This document shows, piece after piece, positions 10,600 through 21,699 of a stretch of DNA of 64,000 nt. How positions within the stretch are numbered: position 1 is the stretch's first letter; each line of letters begins with the position of its first letter. The position numbers and the translations under genes were made by a program. Location: positions 71,184 through 135,183 of the forward strand of contig CAUYUJ010020534.1 of the NCBI GenBank assembly GCA_963575745.1, written 5' to 3'. The notes beneath the pieces are model-generated. The model made no database searches. It saw nothing but the letters and a program-made list of their open reading frames with translations, and was not told the origin of the DNA. Source of the DNA: Prorocentrum cordatum. Taxonomy: Eukaryota; Sar; Dinophyceae; Prorocentrales; Prorocentraceae.

Positions 10600-11473
10600 G
10601 CTGCCTGGATTATCCACGTGATGGCACTAAGCATACATACGAGCTGCTAGACATGAGGCTAACTGATTTGAGGCACGTCTCACAACCACTGCATGGGCCA
10701 CGTCTGAGAGCAAGAATTTGGAGACACGCCTCTACATCGAATCAATATTGGAGCGCGTCTGATTTGAATTTTGTTTTGGGATTTTGGAAAGTGGCCGATG
10801 GATTAACGGTCGCGACATGCGATCGCGGGGGGGGGGGGCGCACGCGTGGCCCGCACGGTCCTGCTGACACGTGCGACGGGGCAACAGAGGTGTTTGTGCA
10901 TTAAGCGCGCGCAGAGCACAGCACAGTGGAGTCCAGTTCACAGGAGACCTTTCACAAGAAGCCCAACCCTGAGACCCCAGGACGTCCATTGACTCTCAGC
11001 GTGGGAACGTCGCGCTGTCCACAGCAAAACCATCGAAACCCAAGATGCCCATGGCCCCCTGGAGGCAAGCAGGGTGTTTTTGTTGGCATAGGCCCCTACT
11101 GTATGGCATGTAGAACTAAAAAAACATTGTTTTACTTCGTATGATGCAACATATCAGAACGCTGGCACAACCGAAGACATTGTCGTCATGAGTCATTGAG
11201 ACATGCGCGCGCCAGGCGCGCTCGTTATTTGATTTGAAAAGTAGGCTCTAACACAACGCCTTTTGTTCGATCAACGCGTGCGGGCCGCAAGATATGATTT
11301 GACAGGGATGGCGGGGGGAAGGAGTCGATACTAGCCTGGATGAGATGATCGCACTTTGTATGTGAGACCAGCGGTCGTGCATGACATGTATAAACCAACT
11401 TTGCGGAAGGATAACTGCAGTTCAGTCGACTTTCCAACGGAAATAATACATGGGTTGCAAACTATGTGATTAG
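10600..11473. other. No recognisable gene
   Basis: Mixed-composition spacer with a poly-G run near 10828-10838. No motif, repeat or consistent frame recognised. Confidence 0.45.
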
Positions 11474-11665
11474 AGGCCTGCCAGATGGGCTCAGGGATCG
11501 CGCCACATCGCCAATGCATCGCCAATGCATCTCCGATGCACTGGCGACGTCGCCGATGCGTCGGCGTTGAGAAAACCGGGCATTACGTCGAGCTGCATCG
11601 GCGATGCATCGGCGATGCGGCGCGATCCTCCGGCCCCATCTGCTCCGACCCAATCTGGGAGGCCT
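11474..11665. mobile_element. TIR/foldback element, family A copy 1
   Basis: Begins AGGCCTGCCAGATGGGC and ends with the inverted form ATCTGGGAGGCCT. The inverted arms extend inward through GATCGCGCC into a core of palindromic CGATGCATCGG repeats. A second copy lies at 14046-14295. No coding capacity, so it must move, if at all, with help from another element. A target duplication is not evident. Confidence 0.7.
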
Positions 11666-11781
11666 ACAAACCCGAGGAGCCAATCCACGCACAAGGCGGG
11701 GACGAGGCGGGCGCCGGGCGACGACCCTGAGGAGCCCGCCAGCACATGGAGCTTGCACTGTCCAGGGGATCCTTACGGAGG

Positions 11782-11943
11782 GGAAGGGGCCAGGGACACG
11801 CAAATAGATACGCCCAAATGTCAGGATTCCCGCTACTTTCTCATATTTTCTTGGTTTTCGTCGTCCCCACCACTTCCCACATGTTCCATACATTTTCCTT
11901 GGGATCGGCAATGACTTGTGCCTGTGTCTTTCCCCCTCTGAGC
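11782..11943 (-). mobile_element. Introner-like element, copy 2 (diverged)
   Basis: Plus strand runs from GGAAGGGGCCAGGGACACG through CATATTTTC, CACTTCCCACATG and GACTTGTGCCTGTGTC to CCCCCTCTGAGC. All family blocks are in order but more substituted than in the other copies. Both ends are changed (GGAAGG for TGAAGG) and no clear target duplication remains, which suggests an older insertion. Confidence 0.7.
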
Positions 11944-12290
11944 TTCAAAGAGGGGAAGGGAGGAGGACAAGGAGGGGGAATAGCTTGAAGATCAGGGCAG
12001 GGAGGAGGGAGAGGAAGAAGAGCCGGAGGAGGAAGACGGCGCCTAGGAGAGGAGCGGGGAGTAGGTCGAGGAGAGGAGCGAGGAAGAGAAGCACGAGGAG
12101 GCAGGGGGGTGGGAGGTCCTGGGGAGACAAGGCCAGAAAACAACGAGCCTGTGCAAGGGCAACTGCTGGTCCGTCTACCTCCGCCTCACCCCCACTTCCT
12201 CCCCCCCCCTCGCTTCCTTCTTTGCCCTCACCTCACTTTCCTCCTCCACTCGCTTCTGCCCTCCTCCTCCTCAGGGATCCCGTGCTGAAT
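11944..12290 (+). repeat. GGA-rich tract followed by CCTCC-rich tract
   Basis: Purine-rich on the plus strand to about 12120, then pyrimidine-rich from about 12170. The pair could fold on itself; it carries no gene. Confidence 0.7.
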
Positions 12291-12299
12291 TCCTGATTT

Positions 12300-12740
12300 C
12301 CCGCATGCTGGAGCTAACCGCTGAACCAAGATGGGCCTGGAAACGGACCCTCAAAGGCAACAACATTACACTCGATTGTCTACAACAAGATATGAATATG
12401 TTTCCAAACGATCACAGCTTTGCTTTGATGGTCAAGCCTATCGCCAGGGAACGCATCTGGTGCCATGACCGTTCCAGAGCGCTCATCATGTGCTACAAAG
12501 CGCTCTGGAAAGATTCCTTATAGCCAATGGCGGCCTGATCATACCACATATTTCCTCAGAGTGTTCGGAAGATCCCCCCTACTACCATCAACGGAAACAC
12601 TATACTCAAACAATCCCGCGCAGGTCGGGCGGGCACCACCGATATTGGGCTGGCGTCGATGGAGGAGTAATCCACGCTCCTCGCAGCCAGCAAGTTTCGG
12701 ACAGCATGGCTCTCATGAGATCCTGGCTCTCCACTCCTCT
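12300..12740. other. No recognisable gene
   Basis: Moderate-GC sequence with a short open frame from 12305 (72 codons) that resembles nothing I know. Confidence 0.4.
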
Positions 12741-12845
12741 TTTTCTGGCTCTCTCTCTCTCTCTCTTTCTGGCTCTCACTCCTTCCTTCTCTCTCGACAG
12801 GCTTGTACCTCTCCCTCTCTCTCTCTCTCTCTCCGTCTCGCGCAC
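12740..12845 (+). repeat. CT dinucleotide tract
   Basis: (CT)n interrupted by GGCTCTCACTCC words. Confidence 0.85.
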
Positions 12846-13084
12846 ACACGCACGCAGTCTCTCGTTCCCTGTCACAGTATTTGCACATGTGCGCAGTTGG
12901 CTAGGATACTTACCCGACAACAACAGCAAAAGAGCGGGGTGAGACCGACGAAGAAAACGAGGTGTCCCGACCGGGAACTCCTTTCGTCTCGTGCGAGCCG
13001 TGCGTGCGAGGCGAGCGTGCGCGACCTCCTGCCCTGGCGAAGAGGCCACGCCGGACCAAGATATGCGTCGCCCCCCGCGCTGGC

Positions 13085-13420
13085 CGTGGCCCCGAGGCTG
13101 TCCCGACGGCTGTCCCCACGGCTGTCTCGATAAGCTGTCCCGACGGTGGACCCGACTGTTGTCCCGATGGTCGTCCAGATGGATGTCCAGACAGTTGTTC
13201 CGATGGTTGGTCCGATGCTTGCCCCGATGGTTCTCCCAATGGTCGCCCCGATGGTTTTCCCGATGGGTCTCCTGGTGTTTGCTCCGGCAAGCGTCCCGAT
13301 GGTTGTCACGAATGTCGCCCAAATGGCTGTCCCGATGGTTCTCCCGATGGTGACCCTGATTGCTGTCCTGATGGTTGTCCCGGTCCCGGTAGTTGTCCCG
13401 ATGGTTGTACCAAGCCATCC
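13085..13420 (+). repeat. GATGGTTGTCCC minisatellite, array 1
   Basis: About 20 imperfect 12- to 18-base units built on CCCGATGGTTGT. Reading frames in both orientations are long and repetitive (for example Pro-Met-Val-Val, or Gly-Gln-Pro-Ser on the other strand), as expected from a unit length divisible by three. The motif recurs at 13825-13880 and in array 2. Confidence 0.85.
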
Positions 13421-14045
13421 TAGCAAAACATCCTACCCATGCACTCTGCGAGGCCTCAGTACCAAACAAACCTTCTGCCAGGCCATCACAGCAACAATCA
13501 CGTGCTCTGCGAAGAGTGTTACAAATAGCGCGATGCGAAACTACACTACCAAAACAAGCGCCCTGCGGACTAAGCAATACAACATTGTGATCTGCAGGGT
13601 ATATGACAAGTACAGTGCTTCCCAGGGGGAGGGGGCCAAACAATGAACAAACCAATTGGAACACATGTAACAACACCACCATGTATTAACCGCTCAAAGA
13701 CAACAATGCTAATGCAACACAAACCGATAAGAAATTACAGGAAACCAATGACACATAATGAACGCCTTGAAACCCTTTGGTACCAAAAGGTCTACGCAAT
13801 GACGAGTAGTATCTGGCGATCGATTGTTGTCCCGATGGTTGGCCCGATCATTGTTCCGTTGGTTGTCCCGATGGTTGCACATGTATAGAAACATAGGCAA
13901 TGAGGTCGACCGAACTGTTGTTCAGATTTCTCATGGATCAGAAATTGGGACATAAACTGGTAATGAAACGGAGACCCCCCCCCACTGGGAATTCGGTTTC
14001 GGTTTCGTGTTCGTGCCTCCGACCCCATCTACTCCGGCCCCATCC
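13421..14045. other. No gene; partial end of a family A element at about 14016-14053
   Basis: Unique-looking sequence with a short patch of the GATGGTTGTCCC repeat at 13825-13880. A solitary family A end (CTCCGACCCCATCTACTCC followed by AGGCCT) abuts copy 2. Confidence 0.5.
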
Positions 14046-14295
14046 AGGCCTCCTAGATGGGGTCCGAGTAGATGGTGTCGAAGGTTCGAGTCGCATTGTC
14101 GATACATCGACGATGCATCGGCGATGCATCGGCGATGCATCTGCGATGCCCTGGCGATGCACCGTCGACGTGGGCGATGCATCGGCGACGTCGACGCGAG
14201 GCGAATCGGGCCCCGTATCGAGCCGCATCGGCGATGCATCGACGCTGCGGCGCGATTCTCCGACCCCATCTGCGCGGACCCCATCGGGGAGGCCT
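14046..14295. mobile_element. TIR/foldback element, family A copy 2
   Basis: Starts AGGCCTCCTAGATGGGG and ends with the inverted CCCCATCGGGGAGGCCT. The core is a run of GATGCATCGGC units like that of copy 1. Inner arms share TCGCATTG and GCGGCGCGATTCTCCGACC with copy 1. Non-coding. Confidence 0.72.
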
Positions 14296-14443
14296 GGAAG
14301 CGTGCAGGCGAGGCGCCGCGGCGTGCGCGGGCGACGGGGTTGCTCCCGCCGTGGCCGCAGCGAAGCTCGGCCTAACAGCACCCCTCCTCCAGCCAGCGGC
14401 CCGTGGCCCGCGGCTGTCCCGACTGCTGTCCCGACAGCTGCCC

Positions 14444-14640
14444 CTCGGCGGCGAGCCCGCGGGGGGAAATGAGGAGGAGCAGGCCTTCTCAAGAAGGCCC
14501 GGCTCCTCCTCCTCCTCGTCCTCCTCCTCCTCCCCGGGCCTTCTGAAAGGTTTTCTCTGCCTTCCCCGAAGACGTAGAAACCTTATCAGAAGGCGCGAAG
14601 GCTTCTCCCTCTCGCTTCCCCCCCTCGCTCGTCGCCGAGT
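14444..14640. mobile_element. TIR element, family D copy 1
   Basis: Left end CTCGGCGGCGAGC, right end GCTCGTCGCCGAG, with inner arms GAGGAGCAGGCCTTCTCA and GCGCGAAGGCTTCTCC. The same architecture at 22090-22297 has better preserved arms. The centre holds a CTCCTC tract. Non-coding. Confidence 0.6.
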
Positions 14641-14659
14641 CCCGCGGCTGTCCCCATTC

Positions 14660-15060
14660 ACGGTTGCCCCGATGGTTGTCCTGATGGTTGTCCTGAGGGT
14701 CGTCCCGAGGATTGTCCCCGTGGTTGTCACGATGGTCGTCGCCACGATTGTCACGAAGCTTGTTCCGATGGCTGTCTCAATGGATGTCCCGATGGTCGTC
14801 CCGATAATTGTCCCGATGATTGCCCCGACGGTTGTCCCGTCGGTTCTCCCGATGGTTGCCCGATGAATGTCCCGATGGTTGTCCCCAGAGATGGTCCCGA
14901 TGGCTGTCTCAGTGGTTATACCCAGTGTTTGTCCCGATGGTTGCAACGATGTGCCCCGATGGTCATCCCGATGGTTATCCTCGATTGCTGTCCCGATGGT
15001 TGTCCCGATGGTCGTCCCGATGGTTGTCCAGATGATTGCCCCGATGGTTGTTCCGATTGT
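14660..15060 (+). repeat. GATGGTTGTCCC minisatellite, array 2
   Basis: About 27 imperfect units of the same family as array 1 (CCCGATGGTTGTCC, CCCGATGGTCGTCC, CCAGATGATTGCC). Confidence 0.85.
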
Positions 15061-16306
15061 GTATTGCTTGTTTGGTAATGGAATCGGTAGGTATAGTGTG
15101 ATTCTGATTGATCTCTATAGAAATATATATATATAACAAAAAGAAACAGAAAATCTGATAATAGCGAGATCGAACGATAGATGAATGGTGGGAAATGTAG
15201 ATTAAAGCGTTTGATCAACATACAGCAACATCTGGCCATAGATGATGAAATCGATAGGTAAATAGCGAGGTCGACAAAAATAGACCGATGGATCATGCTC
15301 GATGGATGGAAAGGGTTGTCCCGGTGATTGTCACGCGGTTGGTTCCCCCCACCTATTATCGGCCACTGGCTGGTCTTATTGGTAGATGGTGCGACCGATG
15401 CATCGTGGGACCGGTAGATAGATGGATTGACGGAGAGGGTTGTCCAGGCGGTTTTCCCGACGATTGTCAAAATGGAGGGATAGTTGATGATATTTACAAA
15501 TGCGTTGACCGAGAGAACATGAATACGTGAAGGGCTGAACATGTTTATACATATATGTATAGATATACATATCTACATATATTGATGGACAGGTGTTCCG
15601 ATCGATATGCAGATACATGAACACCAACACTGATGACCCGATGTGTCCATTCGTCAGTTGCAGTGTGCGTCCGATGTAAACTCAATATGGTATCACCTCC
15701 TTCAACACCCTTCTTACCCAAAGAGTGGCCCATGCGGTACTTACGGCACAAGGTGTGATGACTCGATTCGCTTCGCTTCGATTCAACCGATGCCATTCAC
15801 GTTGCTGGGTACCATCGCAATGATGAAGAGGGTGAGGAGCCGACAGAAGGTCAACACGAACCATCATGACGTGAATCTGGTATGCAAAAAAACATCAACA
15901 CGTTGAAACCTTCTGTGTCGAAAACGTCTGCGGCGTCTGGACGTGAACGGGGGACACTGCCGTTTAGGATATGCTCTCCCATGCCACCCGCTGCCGAGAA
16001 TGGGGGGGCGGTGAAATTTCTTTGAGATGTTGGGCTCCGTCTGAAATTACGCTAGTTAAGGACATTCTTCAAGAAAGACCTGCGCGAGGGGAATGTACTT
16101 CAGGCTTGAAGAAGCTGTACTGGTGGGCCCAAATTGGGTCGTGGACGCCATTGGCTTCCTGTCGCGATCGCCATAGGGGGTCCCGTTAATGCCATACGGG
16201 AAACTGTTTGGGCCACCCTGCTGCCGAATGCAGTTTCATGTAGCGGCTGGATTTACCAGCCTGGAACATATCCCTATCCCTATGCTGGGCACCTCCTCAG
16301 CACGAT
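15061..16306. other. No recognisable gene
   Basis: AT-richer than its surroundings, with scattered GATAGATGG words at 15170-15430 and a short (TA)n at 15122-15135. No coding frame longer than about 85 codons and no recognisable motif. Confidence 0.45.
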
Positions 16307-16309
16307 GCC

Positions 16310-16354
16310 AATCTTAGGGATTCCCTTATTTTTTGAGGGCGAATCCCTAAGATT
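16310..16354. repeat. Perfect 14-bp inverted repeat (hairpin) plus a third arm
   Basis: AATCTTAGGGATTC at 16310-16323 and GAATCCCTAAGATT at 16341-16354 are exact reverse complements with a 17-base loop. A third partial arm, AATCTTAGGGAT, lies at 16376-16387. Confidence 0.75.
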
Positions 16355-16523
16355 GTCATCGCCTTTTGGCGTGCCAATCTTAGGGATAAGGATACGTCCG
16401 AGGCTGGTACTGGATGACGATTTGCCGTGCTCTGGGGGATCCCCAGCGGGTCGTCTCAAGCTGTCCGTGCGCTCCCCTGGGGATGTGTCAGGGGCCGTTC
16501 GGAGCCACGTCGGGAGGCTCTTC

Positions 16524-16759
16524 GGGGCGTTGTCCGGCGATCCTTGGGGCCCGTCAGGTGGTCTCGGACACCTGGACCTCGCCATCGCTCGGACGTCCAT
16601 TCCCTGTGTTCTTTTCGGTTTCGTGCGTGGTTTTTTCCCCCAATGATCAAGGATGCTCCTCGATGGTTCTCGCCGAAAAAAATGCACACGTCCGAGCGAT
16701 GCCAAGGGGCGTTGTCGGGCGATCTTTGGGGCCCGTCAGGCGGTCTCGGACACCTGGAC
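16524..16759. mobile_element. TIR element, family B copy 1, inside a 54-bp direct repeat
   Basis: The element (about 16578-16705) starts GCCATCGCTCGGACGTCC and ends GGACG-type arms inverted as CGTCCGAGCGATGCC. It holds the family words TTTCGTGCG, AAGGATGCTCCTCGATGG and CTCGCCGA. It is bracketed by 16524-16577 and 16706-16759, a 54-base direct repeat with three mismatches. No coding capacity. Confidence 0.7.
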
Positions 16760-17459
16760 AGCTGAAGAAGCGGGTGCCCGGGAATACGCAACATGATTCC
16801 CAGGCGCGAGCGCGAGAGTTAGATGTGTTGCGAAGGGATCTTGAGCGAAAGTGCAAGTCCCGGCTGGCGAGATCGCGATCCTTAAACAAGTCCAGAGGAA
16901 GTCTCAGACGAGAGCGCGATTGTTGGGTAAGTTGCAGTTGCGCGTCGAGCGAAGTCGCGACTCCTGGACCAAGTTCGAGGAAGTCTCAAGCGGGAACCGT
17001 TAAGCTCCCATCAATGATGAAACTGATCCCCCTGGCTGGCGCGCACTTTGCTTCCGTCAACTGATGCGCGCCCCTGTATACCCGCACGCTGCATTCCGCG
17101 AGAATCATGGGGCTCATACTGTGTTGTCGCACCCCTCCCCTGGCGACAACAGCGAGCATCGCCGAATGCTTCTGTAACCTATAAGATTTACTCGGGAATC
17201 GCGCTCTCCCTGGAGACGTCCGTGCAAAGTATTCAAGGATCGGGCTCTCGCCTAGGGCTTCCTCGCAATGAACTTAGGTATAGCGCGCTCGCCTTGAAGG
17301 AACCACGCGTTCGCCTGCGACGTCCTCTCAATGTGTTCACGAATCCTCACCTGGCCCGGGACATCGGTACAAGCCAGCTCAAGAACGGCGCTCTCGCTGT
17401 AGCGCGCCCTCGCAGTTCGACTCAAGCCTCGCGATCTCGCGAAGACGGCACCGCACTCC
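16760..17459. other. No recognisable gene
   Basis: Scattered words TCGCGA, GAGATCGCGA and CTCTCGC; open frames on the plus strand carry no motif. Confidence 0.4.
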
Positions 17460-17572
17460 TGGCCATCGCTCGGACGTCCATTCTCTGTGCTTTTTCCGGT
17501 TTCGTGCGGGGTTGCTTCGCCAAATTGTCAAGGATGCTCCTCGATGGTCCTCGCCGAGTCCGAGCGATGCAA
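17460..17572. mobile_element. TIR element, family B copy 2
   Basis: Starts TGGCCATCGCTCGGACGTCC and ends GTCCGAGCGATGCA. Interior words TTTCGTGCGGGGT and AAGGATGCTCCTCGATGG match copy 1. A further partial repeat of the interior (AAGGATGCTCCTCGATGG) lies at about 17612-17645, and a solitary right end (GCACACGTCCGAGCGATGCC) at 17868-17889. Confidence 0.72.
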
Positions 17573-17756
17573 AGACTCTCGCATGGGACTTCCTCGCCAA
17601 CCGTCCTGATTTCCAAGGATGCTCCTCGATGGTCCTCGCCGGAGGAAGAATGTTAGGAGGCAACTACTGGGAGGTTTTCGTCGGAAAGATTAAGGAAGAT
17701 GAAGCCCCATTTGGGAGCTGTTACGCCGGAAAAGGCCTCGGAATAAGCGGGGCTAA

Positions 17757-17815
17757 GGCGGATTAAGCGGGATTAAGCGGGATTAAGCCGGATTAAGCCG
17801 GATCAAGCCGGATTT
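17757..17815 (+). repeat. GGATTAAGCSG minisatellite
   Basis: Five to six tandem 10- to 11-base units of GGATTAAGC followed by C or G. Confidence 0.85.
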
Positions 17816-17929
17816 CGGACCAGGGCAAAATCAGAATTTGACCTCCCAGGAGTTGCATCCGAAAAGAATGCACACGTCCGAGCGATGCCAAGGCCTTGCT
17901 CGGACGCCCCTTCGCCTGCTCCGGTGCCC

Positions 17930-18180
17930 CGCGCGCCCGACCCGCCCGTCCGGGTGCGCCCACGCCCGACGCGCGCCGTTTAGAGTCCGCCCGCCCGACC
18001 CGCCCGTCCTGCTTCGCCAGGGTTTACCCAGTCCCTCGCAGGAACGAACGAGGCTTCCAATAGTACGCAGGAGAACCGTTCATAGACGAAGAGGGCGGGT
18101 GTCATCAACTTGGGGCAGTACCTGTCGAATGGCGCGCGAGCGGTACAGAGCGACACCGGTCTGGAAATGATGCTGTTGCG
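17930..18180. other. CCCGCCCG-rich spacer, no gene
   Basis: CCGCCCGACCCGCCCGTCC words recur at 17937-18020; the remainder is unique sequence without a recognisable frame. Confidence 0.5.
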
Positions 18181-18265
18181 CTCTCTCTCTCTCTCTCTCT
18201 GTTTCTCTCTCTCTCTCTCTTTCTCTCGCACTCTGTGTTACCTCTCTCTCTACCTATCTCTCCGC
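18181..18265 (+). repeat. CT dinucleotide tract
   Basis: (CT)n with short TTTCTC interruptions. Confidence 0.9.
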
Positions 18266-18549
18266 TACCCCTCTTTACCGCTCTTGTAATATCGATCTCT
18301 TCTCTGTATATACATATATATATATGGATACGTATACAAACCTAATTTCCTCTCCCCTCCCTCCTATCTTCCCTCTTCTCCTGTATCATCCGCCACCGTG
18401 TCCCTCGGCACGTTGATGCGTGATAGAAAGCCAAATGCTGTCTGGTAGGGCTCCCCAGAGAAGCCCCGAAAGCGCTCCAAAGGGACCCCCCACGAGGGCC
18501 CCAAGAGACATCAATGATTATCATTGTGTTATGCTATGTTTATCCGCTA

Positions 18550-18890
18550 CCCCCCTTTCAAGCTTCCGACGCTCCAAGACGGCCCCAGGGACCCCCAGCC
18601 CCAACACGGCCCAAGAGGCCCCCAACAGGGCCCCTAGACGGCCCAAGAGAGACACAAAACTGTCCAAGAGGTGCCCAAATCAGCCCAAGAGAGCCCCAAG
18701 ACGGCCCGAAGAGGGGGAAACGAAATGACACGTCCAGCCTTCCGCCCGAAAAGGCCTCCAGGAGACCCAGGCCTCCCAGGAGCCCCAAGAGGCCCCCAAG
18801 AGGCGTTTAAGAGGCCGAATGACGGCCCCCAAGAGGCCTCGAAACTGCCTCGAACAAGCCCCCGAGAGGCCTCCAAGAATAACCCAAAGA
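18550..18890 (-). repeat. Degenerate GGCCGTCTTGG minisatellite, reverse orientation
   Basis: Words GGCCCCCAAGAGGCC and CCAAGACGGCCC are reverse complements of the family at 2885-3470 and 59390-60590. Confidence 0.75.
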
Positions 18891-18980
18891 TCACCATCAT
18901 CATCATCACCACCACAACCAACAACACCATCGTCATCGTCATTGTAGTCGTCGACGTCGTCGTCATCGTCATCGTCATCG

Positions 18981-19014
<34 letters not shown>

Positions 19015-19053
19015 TATCATCATCTTCATGATCATCATCATCATCATCAGCAG

Positions 19054-19088
<35 letters not shown>

Positions 19089-19606
19089 CTAGCATCATCA
19101 TCATCAGCATCATCACCACCATTACCACCAACACCATCGTCGTCATCAGCATCCTCATCCTCATCCTTATCCGCATCCTCCTCCTCATCACCATCATCAT
19201 CACCATCAGCATCAACATCATCATCATTGTCATCACCATCGTGATCGTGATCGTCATCGTCATCATTATTATCAGCATCGTCATCATCACCAGCAGCAAC
19301 ATTATCAACACCACAATCGTAATGATACTGATCATCATCATACTCACCAGCATCAACATCAACCGTTGAATCAGCATCACAACCATCACCATCTTAATCA
19401 CCATCATCATGGTGATTGTTATCATCACACACACGCACCATCAACATGATCGTCATCGCCATCAGCATTCAGCATCATCAGCATCAGCATCCGTATCCTC
19501 TCATCATAACCATCATCACCATCATCGGCGTCATCATTGGCATCAAAAACATGATGATCATGATGATCATGATGATGATGATGCTGAGCATCATCGTCAT
19601 TATCAG

Positions 19607-19649
<43 letters not shown>

Positions 19650-19830
19650 GTTGTCGCCATAATCGTCAACATATCATCACAAACAACATCGCCATCACCA
19701 CCACCACAATCATCATCATTATACTCATCATCATAATCATGAGCATCATCAACATCACCATCATCATCGTCATCATCGTTATATCCTCATCGTCAACGTC
19801 ACCATGCTCATTATCACAATCATGAATCAC
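18891..19830 (+). repeat. CAT/ATC trinucleotide array, about 0.94 kb
   Basis: (ATC)n with GTC, ACC and AGC variants. Frames read as poly-Ile, poly-His or poly-Ser, and as poly-Met on the minus strand; none is credible as protein. Confidence 0.92.
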
Positions 19831-19859
19831 ACATGAGAACACCCCAATCAGTGGATGAG

Positions 19860-20110
19860 CTGAACATTACTACTATGGATCTTGAGATCGATTCAGAGAT
19901 CGATAATGAGATCGCTAGTGGAATCGATAGTGAAGACGAGTGTAAGGTCGATCATGAAACCGAGATGGACATCGATTCAATGATATCGATAGTGAGATCG
20001 ATCGCGAGATCGCTCATGCGATCTCCAGTGAGATCGCTTGTGAAATCGATAATGAGATCGATTGTGAGATCGACAGAGAAAAGGGCAATGAAATCGATGG
20101 TGAGACCGAT
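19860..20110 (+). repeat. GATC-dense minisatellite (GAGATCGATNRTG type)
   Basis: Imperfect 12- to 18-base units built on GAGATCGAT and GTGAGATCG give roughly 20 GATC sites in 250 bases. The plus frame reads Ser/Ile/Arg repeats. The GATC density is a by-product of the unit. Confidence 0.75.
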
Positions 20111-20414
20111 CGATAAGAAGATCGACCAAGAACCCGAGAACCTCGTCGCCCTCCGAAGTCGGCCCGGAACACAAAACCGGGAACCCAGAAACCCAGAACC
20201 GGGAACCCAGCCAGCAACCAAAATCGGCGGGATACTTTCGCCAAATCCTTCAACATCCGCGAGGACCCCTTCAGTGCAAGCCCTGAGTGGGGAATATCAG
20301 CATCACCGTCATCAATGATGTGAGCCGCTCGCAAGTACGGCCTCTGTCGCCCCCTGGAAGGAGAGCCGCCGAGAATGCTGGGCTGGCACCGTGGCGGGAC
20401 TTGCCGTAGGCAGC

Positions 20415-21060
20415 TGGACATCTAATACATATATATATATATATATATATACATATTTATATATTATCCCAGATTGCTCTCTCTCTCTATCTATATGTAT
20501 ATGTCTACGTTTATTATGTGTGCTTTCATACATGTGCTGTTGCTTATCTCTCTCTCGCGCTCTTTTTTTTTCCTCTATCTCTCTCTCTCGTTGCCTCGTT
20601 GGTTGTCTCTCTCTCTCTCTCTGTCTCCCTCCCTCCCTCCCTCCCTCCCGTCTCTCTCTCTCTCTCTTATTTTTTGTTTGCTCTCTCTCTCTCTCTGCCT
20701 CTCTCGCTGCGAGGTCTGCCGCGCGCTCGGCTCCCGTCGGCATTGTACGGCAGCGACGACGTGGGCGGGGTGTCACCACGCCAGCCTCGCGGCGCTCCTT
20801 CGCTCCCCCCCCCCCCCCCGAGGGAGGAGGGAGGGAGGAGGGAGGCAAGGAGGGAGGAGGAGGGAGGGAGGGAGGCAAGGAGGAGGAGGAGGGAGGAGGG
20901 GAGGATGGAGGGAGGGGGAGGAGGAGGAGGGAGGAGGAGGCAGGAGGAGGAGGGAGGAGGAGGAGGGAGGGAGGAGGGAGGCAAGGAGGAGGAGAGGAGG
21001 AGGAGGGAGGGAGGAGGGAGGGGGAGGCAGGGAGGAGGGGGAGGAGGGAGGGAGGGCTGG
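20415..21060 (+). repeat. TA, CT and GGA/GGGA microsatellite cluster
   Basis: (TA)n at 20427-20465, (CT)n with CCTC units at 20475-20710, a poly-C run near 20811-20820, then a GGAGGGAGG tract to 21060. The long Glu/Gly/Arg frames on the plus strand and Pro/Ser/Leu frames on the minus strand are artefacts of these repeats. Confidence 0.88.
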
Positions 21061-21070
21061 GGCGGGGGGA

Positions 21071-21440
21071 AGCCCCAGGACACAGAGAAATACACACAAA
21101 CACACGCAAAGAAATACACACAAATACACACAAAGAAATACACGCAAAGAAATACACACAAATACACGCAAAGAATTGCACACAAAGAAATACACACAAA
21201 TAAAAGGGTTACCCATCGTTTCCCGCACTTTCTGGGTTTCTGTCCTCCCCCCCACTTCCCCCATTTCCCCATACCTTCCTGGGTTTCTGGGTTCCTGTCT
21301 TTCCCCCTATGTTTCCCTATCTTCCCATAGCTTCCCGTATGTTCTCGGTTTCTGTCCTCCCCCCCACTTCCCATAGTTTCCCTTACCTTCCCTGGGAGGC
21401 GACGATGACTTGTGTCCGTGTGTTTCTTGCCCTCCGGAAC
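21071..21440 (-). mobile_element. Introner-like element, copy 3, internally expanded
   Basis: Head AGCCCCAGGACACAGAGAAA leads into a tandem of AAATACACACAAACACACGC-like words (21090-21200). The family body (CCCACTTCCC, TTCCCATAG, TTCTGGGTTTCTGTC) is present about three times in tandem, and the tail GATGACTTGTGTCCGTGTGT is normal. About 370 bp against 155-170 bp for simple copies, so part of the core has been amplified in place. Confidence 0.7.
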
Positions 21441-21475
21441 GCTTGCCGGGGGGGGGGTGGGAGGAGATACTGGCC

Positions 21476-21699
21476 TGGCCATCGCTCGGACGCCCATCCC
21501 CTGTGTGTGTGTTTTTTGTTGGTTCCGTGCGTGTTTTTTTTTTTTTTCGCAGGAGGATCCAGGATGCTGCTTGCTATCCCCGCCGAGAAAGAGTGTGCAA
21601 GCCCGAGCGATACCAAGCGGCTCTTTTGTCGCAGGAGGATCCAGGATGCTGCTTGCTATCCCCGCCGAGAAAGAGTGCGCACGCCCGAGCGATGCCAAT
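21476..21699. mobile_element. TIR element, family B copy 3, with 3' part duplicated
   Basis: Starts TGGCCATCGCTCGGACGCCC and ends CGCCCGAGCGATGCCAA. The segment AGGAGGATCCAGGATGCTGC through AAAGAGTG and CCCGAGCGAT occurs twice in tandem (from about 21549 and 21633). A solitary right end with GTGCGCACGCCCGAGCGATG lies at about 21887-21909. Confidence 0.68.

Noticed and set aside
12903-12915. ATACTTACC match to the 5' end of U1 snRNA
   Set aside because: Only nine bases match and nothing downstream resembles U1 structure or an Sm site.
18634-19434. Met/Ile-rich 266-codon minus-strand frame
   Set aside because: Translation of the (CAT)n array.
19860-20110. GATC cluster as a replication origin or methylation-controlled site
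   Set aside because: The GATC sites follow from the minisatellite unit, and Dam-type control is not expected in a dinoflagellate nucleus.
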